A stretch of 64,000 bases of DNA, taken from positions 4,278,001 to 4,342,000 of the forward strand of contig NZ_CP157278.1 of the NCBI RefSeq assembly GCF_040026395.1, read 5' to 3'. Below, piece after piece: positions 19,308 to 29,844 of the stretch (within the stretch, counting starts at the first letter, position 1; each line of letters starts with the position of its first letter). The stretch comes from Pedobacter lusitanus (GTDB lineage Bacteria > Bacteroidota > Bacteroidia > Sphingobacteriales > Sphingobacteriaceae). A model generated the notes under the pieces. That model was not told where the DNA came from. It saw only the letters and a program-made list of their open reading frames with translations, and did no database searches. Both the position numbers and the translations under genes were made by a program.

Positions 19308-20075
19308 TTGCAAGTTTTCACTTTATATGAAGGTTCGTACTCTGTTGCAGCCGATAAAAAGTTCATCCCTTTTAATCCTCAGACAGATAGCCCTAAAGAC
19401 AGACCAGGATCTTTATTCATACATGTCAATCCTTTTCTTGTTAAACTGGGAGATAAATTACTCTTACTGGACACCGGACTGGGTTACAGTAATCAGGAAG
19501 GACAGTTGATCTTACATGAGAATATAAAAAAAGCGGGTTTCAATCCTGATGATGTTGATTATGTTTTAATGTCACATCTGCATTTTGATCATGCAGGTGG
19601 AATGGTACATCAAAAGGAAAATGGTATGGAACTTAGTTTCCCCAATGCTACTTATGTAATTCAGCGCGGGGAATGGGAAGGGGCATTTACCAATAGTTCG
19701 TCGTCTTACCGAACAGATATTTTTGATTTTCTTCAACGTAATGCAACTCTGGTCTTTGTTGATGAAACTGATAATTTGACACCAGAGATTCAGCATATAT
19801 TAACAGGAGGGCATACGCCTTTTCACCAGGCTTGGTTATTAAACGATGGTGAGGATAAAGTGTTTTTTGGCGGGGATGTTTTGCCTGAGCCGGAAGAACT
19901 GCTGAAAAAGTTTATTGCAAAATATGATTATGATGGCCGCAGGTCAATGGAACTAAGAGAAGAATTTGGACACAGTGCCGTTAAAGAGCATTGGAACTGT
20001 CTTTTCTATCATGGTAAAAGTAAAGCTACGGGTTTTATTGAACTGGGTGAAGAAGGTCAGTTTAAGGTTGTATAG
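19308..20075 (+). CDS. metallo-beta-lactamase fold hydrolase
   Basis: A 255-residue MBL-fold protein. Zinc ligands are seen in SHLHFDHAGG (His90, His92, Asp94, His95), with GGHTPFHQ and FFGGDVLP supplying the rest. The family includes lactonases, thioesterases and nucleases; the substrate is unknown. The start is taken as TTG at 19308 because it gives the conserved N-terminus QVFTLYEGSYSV and no ATG lies nearby in frame. It ends inside the convergent response regulator gene, a 14-nt overlap. Confidence 0.85.
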   Translation: MQVFTLYEGSYSVAADKKFIPFNPQTDSPKDRPGSLFIHVNPFLVKLGDKLLLLDTGLGYSNQEGQLILHENIKKAGFNPDDVDYVLMSHLHFDHAGGMVHQKENGMELSFPNATYVIQRGEWEGAFTNSSSSYRTDIFDFLQRNATLVFVDETDNLTPEIQHILTGGHTPFHQAWLLNDGEDKVFFGGDVLPEPEELLKKFIAKYDYDGRRSMELREEFGHSAVKEHWNCLFYHGKSKATGFIELGEEGQFKVV

Positions 20076-20475
20076 AGTCTAAACTTTTGCCTTCAAAAAG
20101 CTCTACCAAACGTTCAATAGACAGGGGTTTAGAAATAAACCCTTTTACTGTTTTGTAGGTTTTTGCTTTTTCAATGTCATTCTCATAGACTGAAGAAGAA
20201 AGCATATACATGTCAATTTCAGTTTTTATACCCAGTTTTTCATAGGCATCTAAAAATTCCCATCCGTTGAGTACAGGCATATTGATGTCAATCAGGATCA
20301 GATGGGGTAATACCTGATCACTTTCTATCAGTTCTTTCAGATAGTCAATGGCCATGAGCCCGTTTGTCTTTGCAACCATTTTCGCTTCATAGCCTGTTTT
20401 CTCCACTATTTTCTTAATAATGAAGATATTGATGTCATCGTCATCAATTACCAGCAGGTTAATTTTAGTATTCAT
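20062..20475 (-). CDS. single-domain response regulator
   Basis: A 137-residue CheY-like receiver without an output domain. The acidic cluster is at Asp11-Asp14, phospho-acceptor Asp63 in ILIDINMP, Ser in MLSSSV and the conserved Lys in FISKPLS. Single-domain receivers of this type act in phosphorelays or by protein-protein contact. No kinase is adjacent. Its 3' end overlaps the convergent metallo-hydrolase gene. Confidence 0.9.
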   Translation of the reverse strand: MNTKINLLVIDDDDINIFIIKKIVEKTGYEAKMVAKTNGLMAIDYLKELIESDQVLPHLILIDINMPVLNGWEFLDAYEKLGIKTEIDMYMLSSSVYENDIEKAKTYKTVKGFISKPLSIERLVELFEGKSLDSIQP

Positions 20476-20568
20476 CAGCTTAAAAGTTTATAAAAAGATC
20501 ACGGCGATTAATATAAAGATATAAAATAGAAACGTAAAGTAAATCTTTGACGGTTTAATATATTTGAC

Positions 20569-20604
20569 AAAAGGAGGATCATTTTTTAAAATGACCCTCC
20601 TTTT
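20569..20604 (-). terminator. terminator downstream of gcvP
   Basis: A 17-bp stem with one G-U pair (AAAAGGAGGATCATTTT against AAAATGACCCTCCTTTT), 24 nt beyond the gcvP stop. A U-tract follows on the minus strand. Confidence 0.8.
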
Positions 20605-20627
20605 TCAATAAAAGGAACTTTATCAGT

Positions 20628-23516
20628 TTACAAAGTAACTTCTTCTTCTTCCATATAACTCTCTATCGGAGGACAGGCACAAACCAGTGATCTGTCTCCG
20701 AATGAATCGTTTACTCTTCCTACTGAAGGCCAGAATTTATGTTCTGCAACATAAGCTAACGGGAATGCTGCAATTTGTCTGCTGTAGCTATGTGACCATT
20801 CATCACCAGTAACTTTAGCAGCTGTATGCGGTGCATTTTTCAGTGGATTATCAATTTTGTCCAGTGTACCTTTCTCTACCTGGGTAATTTCGTGTCTGAT
20901 TGCAATTAAAGCATCACAGAAACGGTCAAGTTCATGTTTAGGCTCGCTTTCTGTTGGCTCAACCATTAATGTACCTGCAACCGGGAAAGAAACTGTTGGG
21001 GCATGGAATCCATAGTCCATTAATCTTTTAGCGATATCAACTACTTCGATACCAAAGTTTTTAAACTCACGGCAATCCAGGATCATTTCATGGGCACAAC
21101 GTCCTTTACTTCCTGAATAAAGTACAGGATAGTGTTTTTCTAAACGTGCTTTCATGTAGTTCGCATTCAGGATTGCATATTCGGTTGCATTCTTCAATCC
21201 TTCGCCACCCATCATTGCGATATAAGCATGAGAGATAATCAGGATAGATGCTGAACCCCATGGAGCTGAAGATACTGCGTGAATGGATTTCTCATTATTG
21301 ATGTCAACAACTGCGTGTCCGGGTAAGTATTTTACCAGGTGAGCTGCTACACCGATCGGGCCCATACCAGGACCACCACCACCGTGAGGAATACAGAACG
21401 TTTTATGTAAATTCAGGTGACATACGTCAGCACCAATATTTGCCGGGCTGGTTAAGCCAACCTGAGCATTCATATTTGCACCATCCATATAAACCTGTCC
21501 ACCGTTAGCGTGGATAATTTCACAGATTTCTATGATACTTTCTTCAAATACACCGTGTGTAGATGGATAAGTAACCATAAAGCAGGAAAGATTAGCCTGA
21601 TGTTCTTCAGCTTTTGCTTTCAGATCAGCAACGTCAATATTACCATTGGCATCACATTTAACAATCACAATCTTCATACCGGCCATCGCTGCTGATGCAG
21701 GATTGGTACCGTGTGCTGAAGAAGGGATTAAAGCGATATTACGCTGATGATCACCACGATCCTGATGATAAGCTCTGATTACCATTAAACCTGCATATTC
21801 TCCCTGAGCACCTGCGTTTGGTTGTAAGCTCATCGCTGCAAAACCAGTGATTTCACTTAACCACCGATCAATTTCATTGAAGACAGTATAATAACCAGCT
21901 ACCTGATCTGCAGGAGCAAATGGGTGAACTCTTCCGAATTCCGCCCAGGTAACCGGGATCATTTCTGTAGTTGCATTCAGCTTCATTGTACATGAACCTA
22001 AAGCTATCATAGAATGACAAAGAGAAAGATCTTTTGCTTCCAGAGATTTGATATAACGCAGCATTTCATGTTCTGAATGATGCGAATTAAATACCGGATG
22101 AGTTAAATAAGCAGATGTACGTTGTTGTGCAGCTGGAATTACAGTTTCAATGTTTTTCTCGTTGGCCAGTTCAACATTGTCAGCTGAGATAGCTTTTACT
22201 TTAGAAAATATTTTGTTCAGTAATTTGATATCTGCAAGAGAAGTGGTTTCATCCAGTGCAATTGTAGCTACTGTACCGTTATAATTCAGGTTGATTTCGT
22301 TATCGATACACTCTTTGTGGATTGAATCTTTTAAATCACCTAAATCAACACGGATAGTGTCAAAATAAACTTTATTTAATTGTTTATAGCCGATCTGCTC
22401 AATTGATTGTGAAAGTGCTACAGCTAAACCATGAGTTCTTTCAGCAATTAATTTCAGGCCTTTCGGACCATGGTATACTGCATAGAAACCTGCCATGATA
22501 GCTAATAAAGCTTGTGCAGTACAGATATTTGATGTCGCTTTGTCTCTGCGGATATGCTGCTCTCTTGTTTGCAGCGCCATACGCAAAGCATAGTTGTTAT
22601 GACTGTCAATTGTTACACCGATAATTCTGCCCGGGATAGAACGTTTGTATTCATCCTTAGTCGCAAAAAATGCAGCATGAGGACCTCCAAAGCCCATTGG
22701 TACACCAAAACGTTGTGTTGTACCTACAACAATATCAGCTCCCCATTCTCCCGGAGGAGTTAACAGGGTTAAACTTAAGATGTCAGCAACAACTGTTAAT
22801 TTAACATTTTTAGCATGTGCTTTTTCAGCAAATGAAGTATAGTTAAATACCTCACCATTTCCGGCAGGATATTGAACGATAGCACCAAAGAAATCTTCTG
22901 TTGCTTCAAATGTCTGATGATCACCAATTACCAGCTCAATTCCAAAAGGGTTTGCACGGGTTTTTAAGATGTCTATAGTTTGTGCGAATAATAATTCAGA
23001 AACAAAGAATTTATTTGCCTGCTGATTTTTACGCAGACTGAACTGCATAAACATAGCCTCAGCTGCTGCAGTACCTTCATCTAATAAAGAAGCATTTGCA
23101 ATTTCCATACCTGTAAGGTCGATGACCATAGTCTGAAAGTTCAGTAAAGCCTGTAAACGGCCCTGTGCAATTTCAGCCTGGTATGGTGTATATTGAGTAT
23201 ACCATCCTGGATTTTCCATCACATTTCTCAGAATTACTCCCGGAGTGGTGGTGTCATAATATCCTTGTCCGATATAAGATTTAAAAACCTTATTCAGTGA
23301 AGCCGTTTGTCTAAGGCTCTCCAGATATTCTTTCTCAGACTTTGCTGCAGGTAAATTAAGTGGCTGTTTTAACCTGATTTTTTGAGGAACAGTTTGTTCG
23401 ATCAATTCAGCAACAGAACCCAGGCCAAGGGTGCTTAACATAGCCGCAGTATCCTCCGCATTTGGAGCAATATGACGGTTTTTAAAGTCTTCTTTGTAAT
23501 GGATGTTTAAACTCAT
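20628..23516 (-). CDS. gcvP: glycine dehydrogenase (decarboxylating), P-protein
   Basis: A 962-residue homodimer-type P-protein of the glycine cleavage system, which decarboxylates glycine with PLP and passes the aminomethyl group to the H-protein lipoyl arm. The PLP lysine lies in [18 protein letters not shown]. Both homologous halves (about 1-450 and 451-962) are complete. I set the start at ATG 23516 ([11 protein letters not shown]) because a TTG-initiated extension would begin within a few nt of the expected transcription start. Monocistronic, with its own promoter and terminator. No glycine riboswitch is apparent. Confidence 0.95.
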   Translation of the reverse strand: MSLNIHYKEDFKNRHIAPNAEDTAAMLSTLGLGSVAELIEQTVPQKIRLKQPLNLPAAKSEKEYLESLRQTASLNKVFKSYIGQGYYDTTTPGVILRNVMENPGWYTQYTPYQAEIAQGRLQALLNFQTMVIDLTGMEIANASLLDEGTAAAEAMFMQFSLRKNQQANKFFVSELLFAQTIDILKTRANPFGIELVIGDHQTFEATEDFFGAIVQYPAGNGEVFNYTSFAEKAHAKNVKLTVVADILSLTLLTPPGEWGADIVVGTTQRFGVPMGFGGPHAAFFATKDEYKRSIPGRIIGVTIDSHNNYALRMALQTREQHIRRDKATSNICTAQALLAIMAGFYAVYHGPKGLKLIAERTHGLAVALSQSIEQIGYKQLNKVYFDTIRVDLGDLKDSIHKECIDNEINLNYNGTVATIALDETTSLADIKLLNKIFSKVKAISADNVELANEKNIETVIPAAQQRTSAYLTHPVFNSHHSEHEMLRYIKSLEAKDLSLCHSMIALGSCTMKLNATTEMIPVTWAEFGRVHPFAPADQVAGYYTVFNEIDRWLSEITGFAAMSLQPNAGAQGEYAGLMVIRAYHQDRGDHQRNIALIPSSAHGTNPASAAMAGMKIVIVKCDANGNIDVADLKAKAEEHQANLSCFMVTYPSTHGVFEESIIEICEIIHANGGQVYMDGANMNAQVGLTSPANIGADVCHLNLHKTFCIPHGGGGPGMGPIGVAAHLVKYLPGHAVVDINNEKSIHAVSSAPWGSASILIISHAYIAMMGGEGLKNATEYAILNANYMKARLEKHYPVLYSGSKGRCAHEMILDCREFKNFGIEVVDIAKRLMDYGFHAPTVSFPVAGTLMVEPTESEPKHELDRFCDALIAIRHEITQVEKGTLDKIDNPLKNAPHTAAKVTGDEWSHSYSRQIAAFPLAYVAEHKFWPSVGRVNDSFGDRSLVCACPPIESYMEEEEVTL

Positions 23517-23538
23517 GACGGTTAACAATAAATTTGCG

Positions 23539-23569
23539 CAAAGGTATTAAAATTTCAGTTTTATTCCAA
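23539..23569 (-). promoter_or_regulatory. Bacteroidota-type promoter of gcvP
   Basis: On the minus strand TTGG (plus 23566-23569), a 19-nt spacer, then TACCTTTG (plus 23539-23546). It matches the TTTG-N19-TAnnTTTG pattern and supports the downstream ATG at 23516 as the start. Confidence 0.6.
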
Positions 23570-23594
23570 TGGAATAGCCTGAACTAAATATATT

Positions 23595-24308
23595 CTACAA
23601 TTGTTTCAGATATAGCTGAATCGTGTTTTCAAGGCCTAAATAAAGTGAGTCACTAATTAAGGCATGACCGATTGAAACTTCCAGTAAATTAGGGATGTTA
23701 TCTGCAAAATATTTCAGATTATTCAGGTCAAGGTCGTGCCCGGCATTGATTCCTAGCCCCAGCTTGTTTGCAGTGTGTGCTGCCTGTGTATAAGGGGTGA
23801 TTGCCTTGAGCGGATCTTTTGCGTAATTGGAAGCGTAATACTCTGTATAAAGTTCTATACGATCTGTTCCTGTAGTCTGTGCAGCTTCGATAATTTCTCT
23901 TACCGGATCTGTGAAGATAGAGACTCTGATACCTTCTTTTTGAAACAGTTGTACCATTTCTTTAAGATAGGCCTGATGTTTTATAGTATCCCATCCATGA
24001 TTGGAAGTGATCTGTCCTTCAGTATCTGGTACCAGTGTTACCTGTGCTGGCTTGTTTGCCAGTACAAGGTCAATGAATTTTTGTTCTTTGCAGTTACCTT
24101 CTATATTGAATTCTGTTGAAATGGCTGTTTTAAGATCGAATACATCCTGATAACGGATATGACGTTCATCAGGTCTTGGATGTACAGTGATTCCTTCCGC
24201 ACCAAAACGTTCACAGTCAAGTGCTACCTTAACCAGATCTGGATTGTTTCCCCCGCGACTGTTGCGTAACGTGGCTATTTTATTGATATTTACTGATAGT
24301 TTTGCCAT
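23595..24308 (-). CDS. pdxJ: pyridoxine 5'-phosphate synthase
   Basis: A 237-residue TIM-barrel enzyme that condenses 1-deoxyxylulose 5-phosphate with 3-amino-2-oxopropyl phosphate in vitamin B6 synthesis. Typical PdxJ strings are [17 protein letters not shown] at the N-terminus, [19 protein letters not shown] and [10 protein letters not shown]. The ATG at 24308 gives the standard start MAKLSVN. TATCTTTG (plus 24312-24319, read on the minus strand) sits only 3 nt before this ATG, so the mRNA may be leaderless. It is divergent from the deacetylase across only 22 nt. Confidence 0.94.
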   Translation of the reverse strand: MAKLSVNINKIATLRNSRGGNNPDLVKVALDCERFGAEGITVHPRPDERHIRYQDVFDLKTAISTEFNIEGNCKEQKFIDLVLANKPAQVTLVPDTEGQITSNHGWDTIKHQAYLKEMVQLFQKEGIRVSIFTDPVREIIEAAQTTGTDRIELYTEYYASNYAKDPLKAITPYTQAAHTANKLGLGINAGHDLDLNNLKYFADNIPNLLEVSIGHALISDSLYLGLENTIQLYLKQL

Positions 24309-24330
24309 GTACAAAGATAATCCATAAAAC

Positions 24331-25341
24331 ATGAACAGGTATAATATTATTGTAAACAGGTTAACGTTCTGTGTAATTATTTGGTGTTTTTTGTTTTTTG
24401 GGACAACTGTCTGTGCAGCACAGGAAGGAATGAAAAATTACGTATTGTATACGGGCGTGGCAAAAGTAAAGGGAGAGGAACTTTTAGTAATCCGTAAAAT
24501 GCTGAAAGACGGGGAGTTGTTTTATCTGGCCGTAAATCCCCGCACGTTATCTTCTCAGCTTCTGCCTGCTTCAGGAATTACCCTGCGCCAGCTGGATTGG
24601 AAAAGTGCAAAAACATATTTTCAGCAAACTGCTTATTTCAGAGCGCTTGATGCTGCACGGAAAGAGTCCATTGCTTTGCAGGATGCTGGTATTACCCATG
24701 GTTTTCCAAAGGAAAAAGGGGTAACACTGACTATAGATCTTTGTCCTTCACATAAACCACTTGACCGGATTATCTTTACCTCACTCATTAAAGAATTTGC
24801 AAAGACTGAACAACCGGTTCCTCTTGCGCTTTCTGTCACGGGGAGATGGATGATGGCGCATAATGATGATCTGAACTGGCTGAAGGAACTGGTAGCAAAG
24901 AAGGAAATAGAAATTACCTGGGTAAATCATTCATTCTATCACCATGTGAGCCCTACTGCACCATTGAGAACTAATTTTTTACTGGAGCCTGGAACAAGTA
25001 TGGATTTTGAAATACTAGGGACTGAAATGGCTATGATACAACGTGGTTTGACTCCTTCAGTATTTTTCAGATTCCCGGGACTGGTTTCTGATCAGGAAAT
25101 AGTAGATAAGGTTCTGGCTTATGGTGTGATTCCGATTGGTAGTGATGCATGGCTGGCAAAAGGACAAAAACCAGCAGCCGGAAGTATCGTGCTGATTCAT
25201 GGAAATGGGAATGAGCCGGTAGGTGTAGCTGATTTCATCAAACTGTTAAAAAGTAAGGCCGCAGCTGTGACTGGCAAACAATGGCTGATGTACGATCTCA
25301 CAGAAAGTTTAGAAGACGAATACGGAACTGGTAAGTCATAA
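24331..25341 (+). CDS. secreted polysaccharide deacetylase family protein
   Basis: A 336-residue exported protein with a signal peptide of about 30 residues (start [13 protein letters not shown], end CAA). The NodB-type deacetylase motifs are present but diverged: Asp in [13 protein letters not shown], a His pair in VNHSFYHH, and FFRFPGL. The family removes acetyl groups from N-acetylated glycans with a metal. About 110 residues before the NodB domain are unassigned. It is divergent from pdxJ, and its promoter must overlap the pdxJ coding start. Confidence 0.8.
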   Translation: MNRYNIIVNRLTFCVIIWCFLFFGTTVCAAQEGMKNYVLYTGVAKVKGEELLVIRKMLKDGELFYLAVNPRTLSSQLLPASGITLRQLDWKSAKTYFQQTAYFRALDAARKESIALQDAGITHGFPKEKGVTLTIDLCPSHKPLDRIIFTSLIKEFAKTEQPVPLALSVTGRWMMAHNDDLNWLKELVAKKEIEITWVNHSFYHHVSPTAPLRTNFLLEPGTSMDFEILGTEMAMIQRGLTPSVFFRFPGLVSDQEIVDKVLAYGVIPIGSDAWLAKGQKPAAGSIVLIHGNGNEPVGVADFIKLLKSKAAAVTGKQWLMYDLTESLEDEYGTGKS

Positions 25342-25377
25342 AAAAGGGGTGCGGACTTTAAGTCTGCACCCCTTTTT
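25341..25377. terminator. bidirectional hairpin terminator
   Basis: A 17-bp stem with one wobble pair (AAAAAGGGGTGCGGACT / AGTCTGCACCCCTTTTT) and a TTA loop, flanked by A and T tracts. It lies between the convergent deacetylase and ahcY genes and can stop both. Confidence 0.85.
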
Positions 25378-25383
25378 GTATAC

Positions 25384-25408
25384 CAGCAGCTTGTCAAACA
25401 AGCTGCTG
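25384..25408 (-). terminator. second hairpin after ahcY
   Basis: A perfect 10-bp stem CAGCAGCTTG/CAAGCTGCTG with a TCAAA loop, 7 nt past the ahcY stop. It has no U-tract of its own and probably stabilises the mRNA end or acts with the adjacent hairpin. Confidence 0.55.
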
Positions 25409-25414
25409 AGAAGA

Positions 25415-26731
25415 CTAGTATCTGTATGCTTCAGGTTTGAAAGGACCTTCAACCGGTACGCCAATATAATCAGCTTGTTGTTGATCTAATACATCTAATT
25501 CAACACCGATTTTAGCTAAGTGTAAACGTGCTACTTTCTCATCCAGTGATTTAGGAAGAACATATACTTTGTTCTCATATTTACCTGGATTAGTCCAAAG
25601 CTCTAACTGAGCTAAAGTCTGATTAGTGAAAGATGCAGACATTACAAAACTTGGGTGGCCTGTAGCACATCCTAAGTTAACCAAACGGCCTTCAGCTAAT
25701 AAAATAACATCTTTACCATCGATTGTGTATTTGTCAACCTGAGGCTTGATCTCAACTTTGGTATCACCATAGTTAGCATTTAACCAGGCAACATCGATTT
25801 CATTATCAAAGTGACCAATGTTACAAACGATAACTTTATCTTTCATTGTCTTGAAATGCTCAGGACGAACAATATTACAGTTACCTGTAGTAGTTACAAC
25901 GATATCAGCTTCTTTAACTGCTGTAGCGAATTTTTTCACTTCATAACCTTCCATTGCAGCTTGTAATGCACAGATAGGATCAATTTCAGAAACGATAACA
26001 CGTACACCTTGTGAGCTTAGAGATTCGGCAGAACCTTTACCTACGTCACCATAACCTGCAACAACAGCTACTTTACCGGCAAGCATAACATCAGTAGCAC
26101 GACGGATCGCGTCTACCAATGACTCACGGCAACCGTATTTGTTGTCAAATTTAGATTTGGTTACTGAATCATTTACGTTGATAGCCGGTAAATGTAAAGT
26201 TCCGTTTTTCATACGCTCGTATAAACGGTGAACACCAGTAGTGGTTTCTTCTGATAATCCTTTGATCGCAGCAATCAGCTCAGGATATTTATCGAAAACC
26301 ATGTTGGTTAAATCACCACCGTCATCTAAGATCATATTTAGTGGCTGTCTCTCAGGACCGAAATGTAAAGTCTGTTCAATACACCAGTCGAAATCTGCTT
26401 CGTTCAGACCTTTCCACGCATAAACCTGGATTCCTGCAGCAGCAATAGCAGCAGCAGCATGGTCTTGTGTAGAGAAAATATTGCATGATGACCAGGTCAC
26501 TTCTGCTCCAAGTTCAACTAAAGTTTCAATTAAAACTGCAGTCTGGATAGTCATGTGCAAACATCCAGCGATACGCGCACCTTTTAATGGTTTTGATGGA
26601 CCAAATTCTGCACGTAAAGACATTAAGCCCGGCATTTCTGCTTCAGCTAATCCAATTTCTTTACGGCCCCATTCTGCCAGTGAAATGTCCTTTACTTTAA
26701 AAGGAACATAAGTAGTCTCTACTGATGACAT
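25415..26731 (-). CDS. ahcY: adenosylhomocysteinase
   Basis: A 438-residue S-adenosylhomocysteine hydrolase that splits SAH into adenosine and homocysteine in the methyl cycle. The NAD motif GYGDVGKG is present, as are the catalytic string [20 protein letters not shown] and [11 protein letters not shown] in the substrate domain. The C-terminus KPEAYRY is the canonical end that reaches into the neighbouring subunit. Monocistronic, with a clear promoter and terminator. I see no SAH riboswitch upstream. Confidence 0.96.
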   Translation of the reverse strand: MSSVETTYVPFKVKDISLAEWGRKEIGLAEAEMPGLMSLRAEFGPSKPLKGARIAGCLHMTIQTAVLIETLVELGAEVTWSSCNIFSTQDHAAAAIAAAGIQVYAWKGLNEADFDWCIEQTLHFGPERQPLNMILDDGGDLTNMVFDKYPELIAAIKGLSEETTTGVHRLYERMKNGTLHLPAINVNDSVTKSKFDNKYGCRESLVDAIRRATDVMLAGKVAVVAGYGDVGKGSAESLSSQGVRVIVSEIDPICALQAAMEGYEVKKFATAVKEADIVVTTTGNCNIVRPEHFKTMKDKVIVCNIGHFDNEIDVAWLNANYGDTKVEIKPQVDKYTIDGKDVILLAEGRLVNLGCATGHPSFVMSASFTNQTLAQLELWTNPGKYENKVYVLPKSLDEKVARLHLAKIGVELDVLDQQQADYIGVPVEGPFKPEAYRY

Positions 26732-26823
26732 ATTTATTTTGTTAAGTAACTGATTTATAGTTAATTGTTAAGTTTTGAAAAATCGGCCGGTTCTCTTGGT
26801 TATAGTGGCTTCTTTTTCTTTTG

Positions 26824-26855
26824 CAAAATTACACAATAGTTTGGCCAAATTCAAA
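26824..26855 (-). promoter_or_regulatory. Bacteroidota-type promoter of ahcY
   Basis: On the minus strand TTTG (plus 26852-26855), 20 nt, then TAATTTTG (plus 26824-26831), giving a leader of about 85 nt. Both halves match the consensus. Confidence 0.6.
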
Positions 26856-26936
26856 AGGGTATCAGATGGTTGGGTAGTTTATGCAGAGATCTCCACATTC
26901 TTGATTTTCAAATGATACAAAAGGAGGTGGGGATGT

Positions 26937-26962
26937 AAAAAAAGCCTTTCAAAAAGAAAGGC
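26937..26962 (-). terminator. terminator of the small lipoprotein gene
   Basis: A 7-bp stem GCCTTTC/GAAAGGC with an AAAAA loop, followed on the minus strand by seven U. It lies 11 nt after the lipoprotein stop. Confidence 0.75.
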
Positions 26963-26972
26963 CGGAAAAAAT

Positions 26973-27392
26973 CTATTGGAAATTGTATATATCCTTGGGT
27001 TCTTCTTTCAGGAAAGAACGGTTGTAGCAGGTTTCAGCATAAACCGTCTTACCATCTATCAGTAGTTCCAGATTTACATTTCCGCCGTCGGTAATGAAAC
27101 CTTCAAATTTGATACCGTCACCTTTTTTTATAGTTCTTGTAAATTTCTTTGAGAACGGAGGATTTATTTCCGGCATAATTGTCCAGGCTTTATCAGTTGG
27201 CGTATAAAGAATATTTACAGTGGATTTAACAGTCGGATTGGCAAGACTTACTCTGTACTCAATGTTTACTTCTCTTGTAGCAGGAGCGGTGTTTTTGTCC
27301 TTTTTACATGAGCCCAGAAAAAAGGTCAGACCTGTACAGATAGTAAGCAGGAGTTTAGTGTGATTGGTGAATAGAAGTAACGGATTTTTCAT
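26973..27392 (-). CDS. small hypothetical lipoprotein
   Basis: A 139-residue protein with a long N-terminal region, a hydrophobic segment and a lipobox LGSC followed by KKDKN, so a lipid-anchored envelope protein is expected. The mature part looks like one small beta-sandwich, with strands around VNIEYRVSL and VNLELLIDGKTVYAE. The family is not recognised. It opens the AT-rich accessory stretch that continues to the ubiquitin genes. Confidence 0.75.
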   Translation of the reverse strand: MKNPLLLFTNHTKLLLTICTGLTFFLGSCKKDKNTAPATREVNIEYRVSLANPTVKSTVNILYTPTDKAWTIMPEINPPFSKKFTRTIKKGDGIKFEGFITDGGNVNLELLIDGKTVYAETCYNRSFLKEEPKDIYNFQ

Positions 27393-27492
27393 TTGATATT
27401 TTTTAAATGAATGATAATTATATTTTTAATAAATGTTTAAACGCTATTATCTGTTCATACCCCTATCTGAGTGAAAATTTTTTGCTTATTTA

Positions 27493-27530
27493 ACAGAAAA
27501 GGCCCTTCATTGATGGAGGGCATTTTCTGT
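27493..27530 (-). terminator. hairpin downstream of the lipoprotein pseudogene
   Basis: An 18-bp imperfect stem (one mismatch, one wobble) from ACAGAAAAGGCCC to GGGCATTTTCTGT, 13 nt beyond the pseudogene stop. It probably remains from the time the gene was functional. Confidence 0.55.
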
Positions 27531-27542
27531 TTTTGAAATATT

Positions 27543-27828
27543 TTAATCCGCCTGGCAGCTATTGCAGCCAGATACTTTTTGGATGAATTTTCTTTCCAGT
27601 GCTGTGTTATTTTCTACAGCTGAAATAGTGACATATAGAAATGTGTTTTCGGATATTTGAATAATGTTACAATTATTGAACTGGTCCCCTGTCCGCTGAC
27701 TATTGTTGCATAATTACCCACATTCCAGGTGTAGCTGCTTCCGGGAGCAATTTGTCTGCTTTAATATTTTTTGAACCACATAACAGAAATAAGCTGAGGC
27801 ATGATAAGAATAAGTGCTTTTTTATTAT
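27543..27828 (-). pseudogene. frameshifted small lipoprotein gene
   Basis: Three minus-strand reading frames together give one plausible small exported protein. The first begins KKHLFLSCLSLFLLCGSKN, a lipoprotein signal with LLCGS, but its start codon reads ATA. The second continues SSYTWNVGNYATIVSGQG and ends at a TAG. The third gives NTFLYVTISAVENN and ends SGCNSCQAD before TAA. At least two frameshifts and a lost start are needed, so the gene looks dead. A terminator-like hairpin follows. The family is not recognised; the middle part resembles a PKD or Ig-like domain. Confidence 0.6.
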
Positions 27829-27903
27829 GTGTATTTTAGTTTTAGCTAATTCATGTTTATTAATTAAATACTTGTTGTTCTCAATGAGTTTATTTATGTT
27901 TAA

Positions 27904-28266
<363 letters not shown>

Positions 28267-28329
28267 CAAAGAGTAAGAACTTACCTCAAATTTAATAACC
28301 TGATTCATACTTAAATAAATCCTAAAACT

Positions 28330-28623
28330 ATGTTGAAAAAAATCTCATTATCCTTATTTGTGGTTTTCATGCTTTGCGCATTTGTCAGCACGGCTTCTGC
28401 CATGCAAATCTTTGTTAAGACTTTAGCAGGTAAGACAATTACACTTGAAGTTGAGTCTTCGGACACGATTGACAATATAAAACAAAAGATACAAGACAAA
28501 GAAGGTATACCTGTCGATAAACAGATCTTAATTTATGGCGGAAAACTAATGGAAGAAGGAAGAACGCTGAGTGATTACAATCTTCAGAAAGAAAGTACAC
28601 TACATCTGATAATAAGGCAGTAA
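28330..28623 (+). CDS. secreted ubiquitin homologue, copy 2 (most diverged)
   Basis: A 97-residue protein with a 24-residue signal peptide ending TASA, followed by 73 ubiquitin-like residues. I count 16 changes against human ubiquitin over residues 1-72, including T9A, E24D, A28Q, P38V, Q40K, R42I, F45Y, A46G, Q49L and L50M. Lys48, Lys63, Leu8 and Ile44 stay; Val70 is Ile. The end is Ile-Ile-Arg72-Gln, then TAA, so there is no LRGG tail. R42I removes a residue that in ubiquitin helps E1 contact. It follows copy 1 after 63 nt. Its greater divergence suggests an older copy or a changed target. Confidence 0.92.
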   Translation: MLKKISLSLFVVFMLCAFVSTASAMQIFVKTLAGKTITLEVESSDTIDNIKQKIQDKEGIPVDKQILIYGGKLMEEGRTLSDYNLQKESTLHLIIRQ

Positions 28624-28673
28624 CTGATAATAATTTGTCTCAAGTTTAATAACCTCAATTTATATTTTAATAA

Positions 28674-28982
<309 letters not shown>

Positions 28983-28990
28983 TAGTGGAC

Positions 28991-29032
28991 AAGCCTGTTA
29001 TTTTCAGTGTTTAAACTGGAAATAACAGGCTT
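28991..29032 (+). terminator. terminator closing the ubiquitin array
   Basis: An 18-bp stem with one G-U pair, AAGCCTGTTATTTTCAGT against ACTGGAAATAACAGGCTT, with a 6-nt loop, 8 nt after the third ubiquitin stop. It supports co-transcription of all three copies. Confidence 0.75.
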
Positions 29033-29123
29033 AATTATAACACCCGGAAAGATCTTGTTCCCTATATTACTGGCAAGGTCCGGGGCTGGCTGACTATTTG
29101 GTCCCGGCTCACAATAAAATTCA

Positions 29124-29240
29124 ATGTACATTAATTTCCGCAAAACAATTCAGTATACAGATTTTATAAGAGTTGTGACGAGTGACAAATTAAGTACACC
29201 CGATGCAGATCCACAGATAAGTCTTACTGATTCAAAGTAA
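29124..29240 (+). CDS. possible 38-residue small ORF
   Basis: An ATG-initiated frame reads MYINFRKTIQYTDFIR and ends ISLTDSK before TAA. Composition is protein-like, but there is no signal peptide, recognisable family or good start context. It lies in the 360-nt gap between the ubiquitin array and the bacilliredoxin gene. It could be a remnant, a small partner or immunity-type protein of the array, or chance. Confidence 0.2.
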   Translation: MYINFRKTIQYTDFIRVVTSDKLSTPDADPQISLTDSK

Positions 29241-29277
29241 TTTCAAGGTAAAAAACGATTGACCCCGATAGTATTCC

Positions 29278-29308
29278 TTTGATGCTATGTAACAGTGCAG
29301 TACCTTTG
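29278..29308 (+). promoter_or_regulatory. Bacteroidota-type promoter of the bacilliredoxin gene
   Basis: TTTG at 29278-29281, exactly 19 nt, then TACCTTTG at 29301-29308. This is the cleanest consensus promoter in the window, 34 nt before the ATG. Confidence 0.7.
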
Positions 29309-29342
29309 TATGTAAAATTGAATAATATTAAAGCTTTTATAT

Positions 29343-29753
29343 ATGTATCCAGAATACTTAGTTGAACCAATGCGTGCAGAACTTACAAAAGTAGGTTTTG
29401 AAGAAATGAAAACTGCAGAAGATGTGGACAATGCTATTTCTTCTGAAGGAACTGTCTTTGTAGTTGTGAATTCTGTTTGTGGTTGCGCAGCTTCGAATGC
29501 AAGACCGGCAGCAAGATTAGCTGCTGCTAATGAAAAACATCCAGATAAATTGATTACTGTTTTTGCAGGGATGGAAAAAGAAGCAGTGGACAGAGCGAGA
29601 AGTTATATGATGCCTTTCCCTCCGTCTTCGCCAGCAATGGCATTATTCAAAGATGGTAAGTTGGTACATATGATTGAGCGTCATCAAATTGAAGGACGTG
29701 CAGCTCAAATGATTGCTGATAACCTGATTGGTGCTTTTGAGCAATACTGCTAA
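29343..29753 (+). CDS. BrxA/BrxB family bacilliredoxin
   Basis: A 136-residue thioredoxin-fold protein of the bacilliredoxin (YphP/YqiW) family. The CGC active site is at Cys46-Gly-Cys48 in NSVCGCAASNARPA. In Firmicutes these proteins remove bacillithiol from oxidised proteins; many Bacteroidota also make bacillithiol, though no bsh genes are in this window. It has its own consensus promoter and terminator. Its position after the ubiquitin array is probably unrelated to function. Confidence 0.93.
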   Translation: MYPEYLVEPMRAELTKVGFEEMKTAEDVDNAISSEGTVFVVVNSVCGCAASNARPAARLAAANEKHPDKLITVFAGMEKEAVDRARSYMMPFPPSSPAMALFKDGKLVHMIERHQIEGRAAQMIADNLIGAFEQYC

Positions 29754-29793
29754 TTAATATCTTAAAAGATATATCCGGTGTATACCGGTAAGG

Positions 29794-29820
29794 AATCCGG
29801 TCTTTGTACCGGATTTTTTA
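29794..29820 (+). terminator. terminator of the bacilliredoxin gene
   Basis: An 8-bp stem AATCCGGT/ACCGGATT, 6-nt loop, followed by a T-tract. Confidence 0.8.
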
Positions 29821-29844
29821 TTACCATATCTTTTTAAAGAAAGA

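Noticed and set aside
23517..23594. Glycine riboswitch upstream of gcvP
   Set aside because: The spacer is under 80 nt and is accounted for by the promoter; there is no room for an aptamer.
26732..26972. SAH riboswitch upstream of ahcY
   Set aside because: No conserved riboswitch core was seen; the leader holds only a consensus promoter and the neighbouring terminator.
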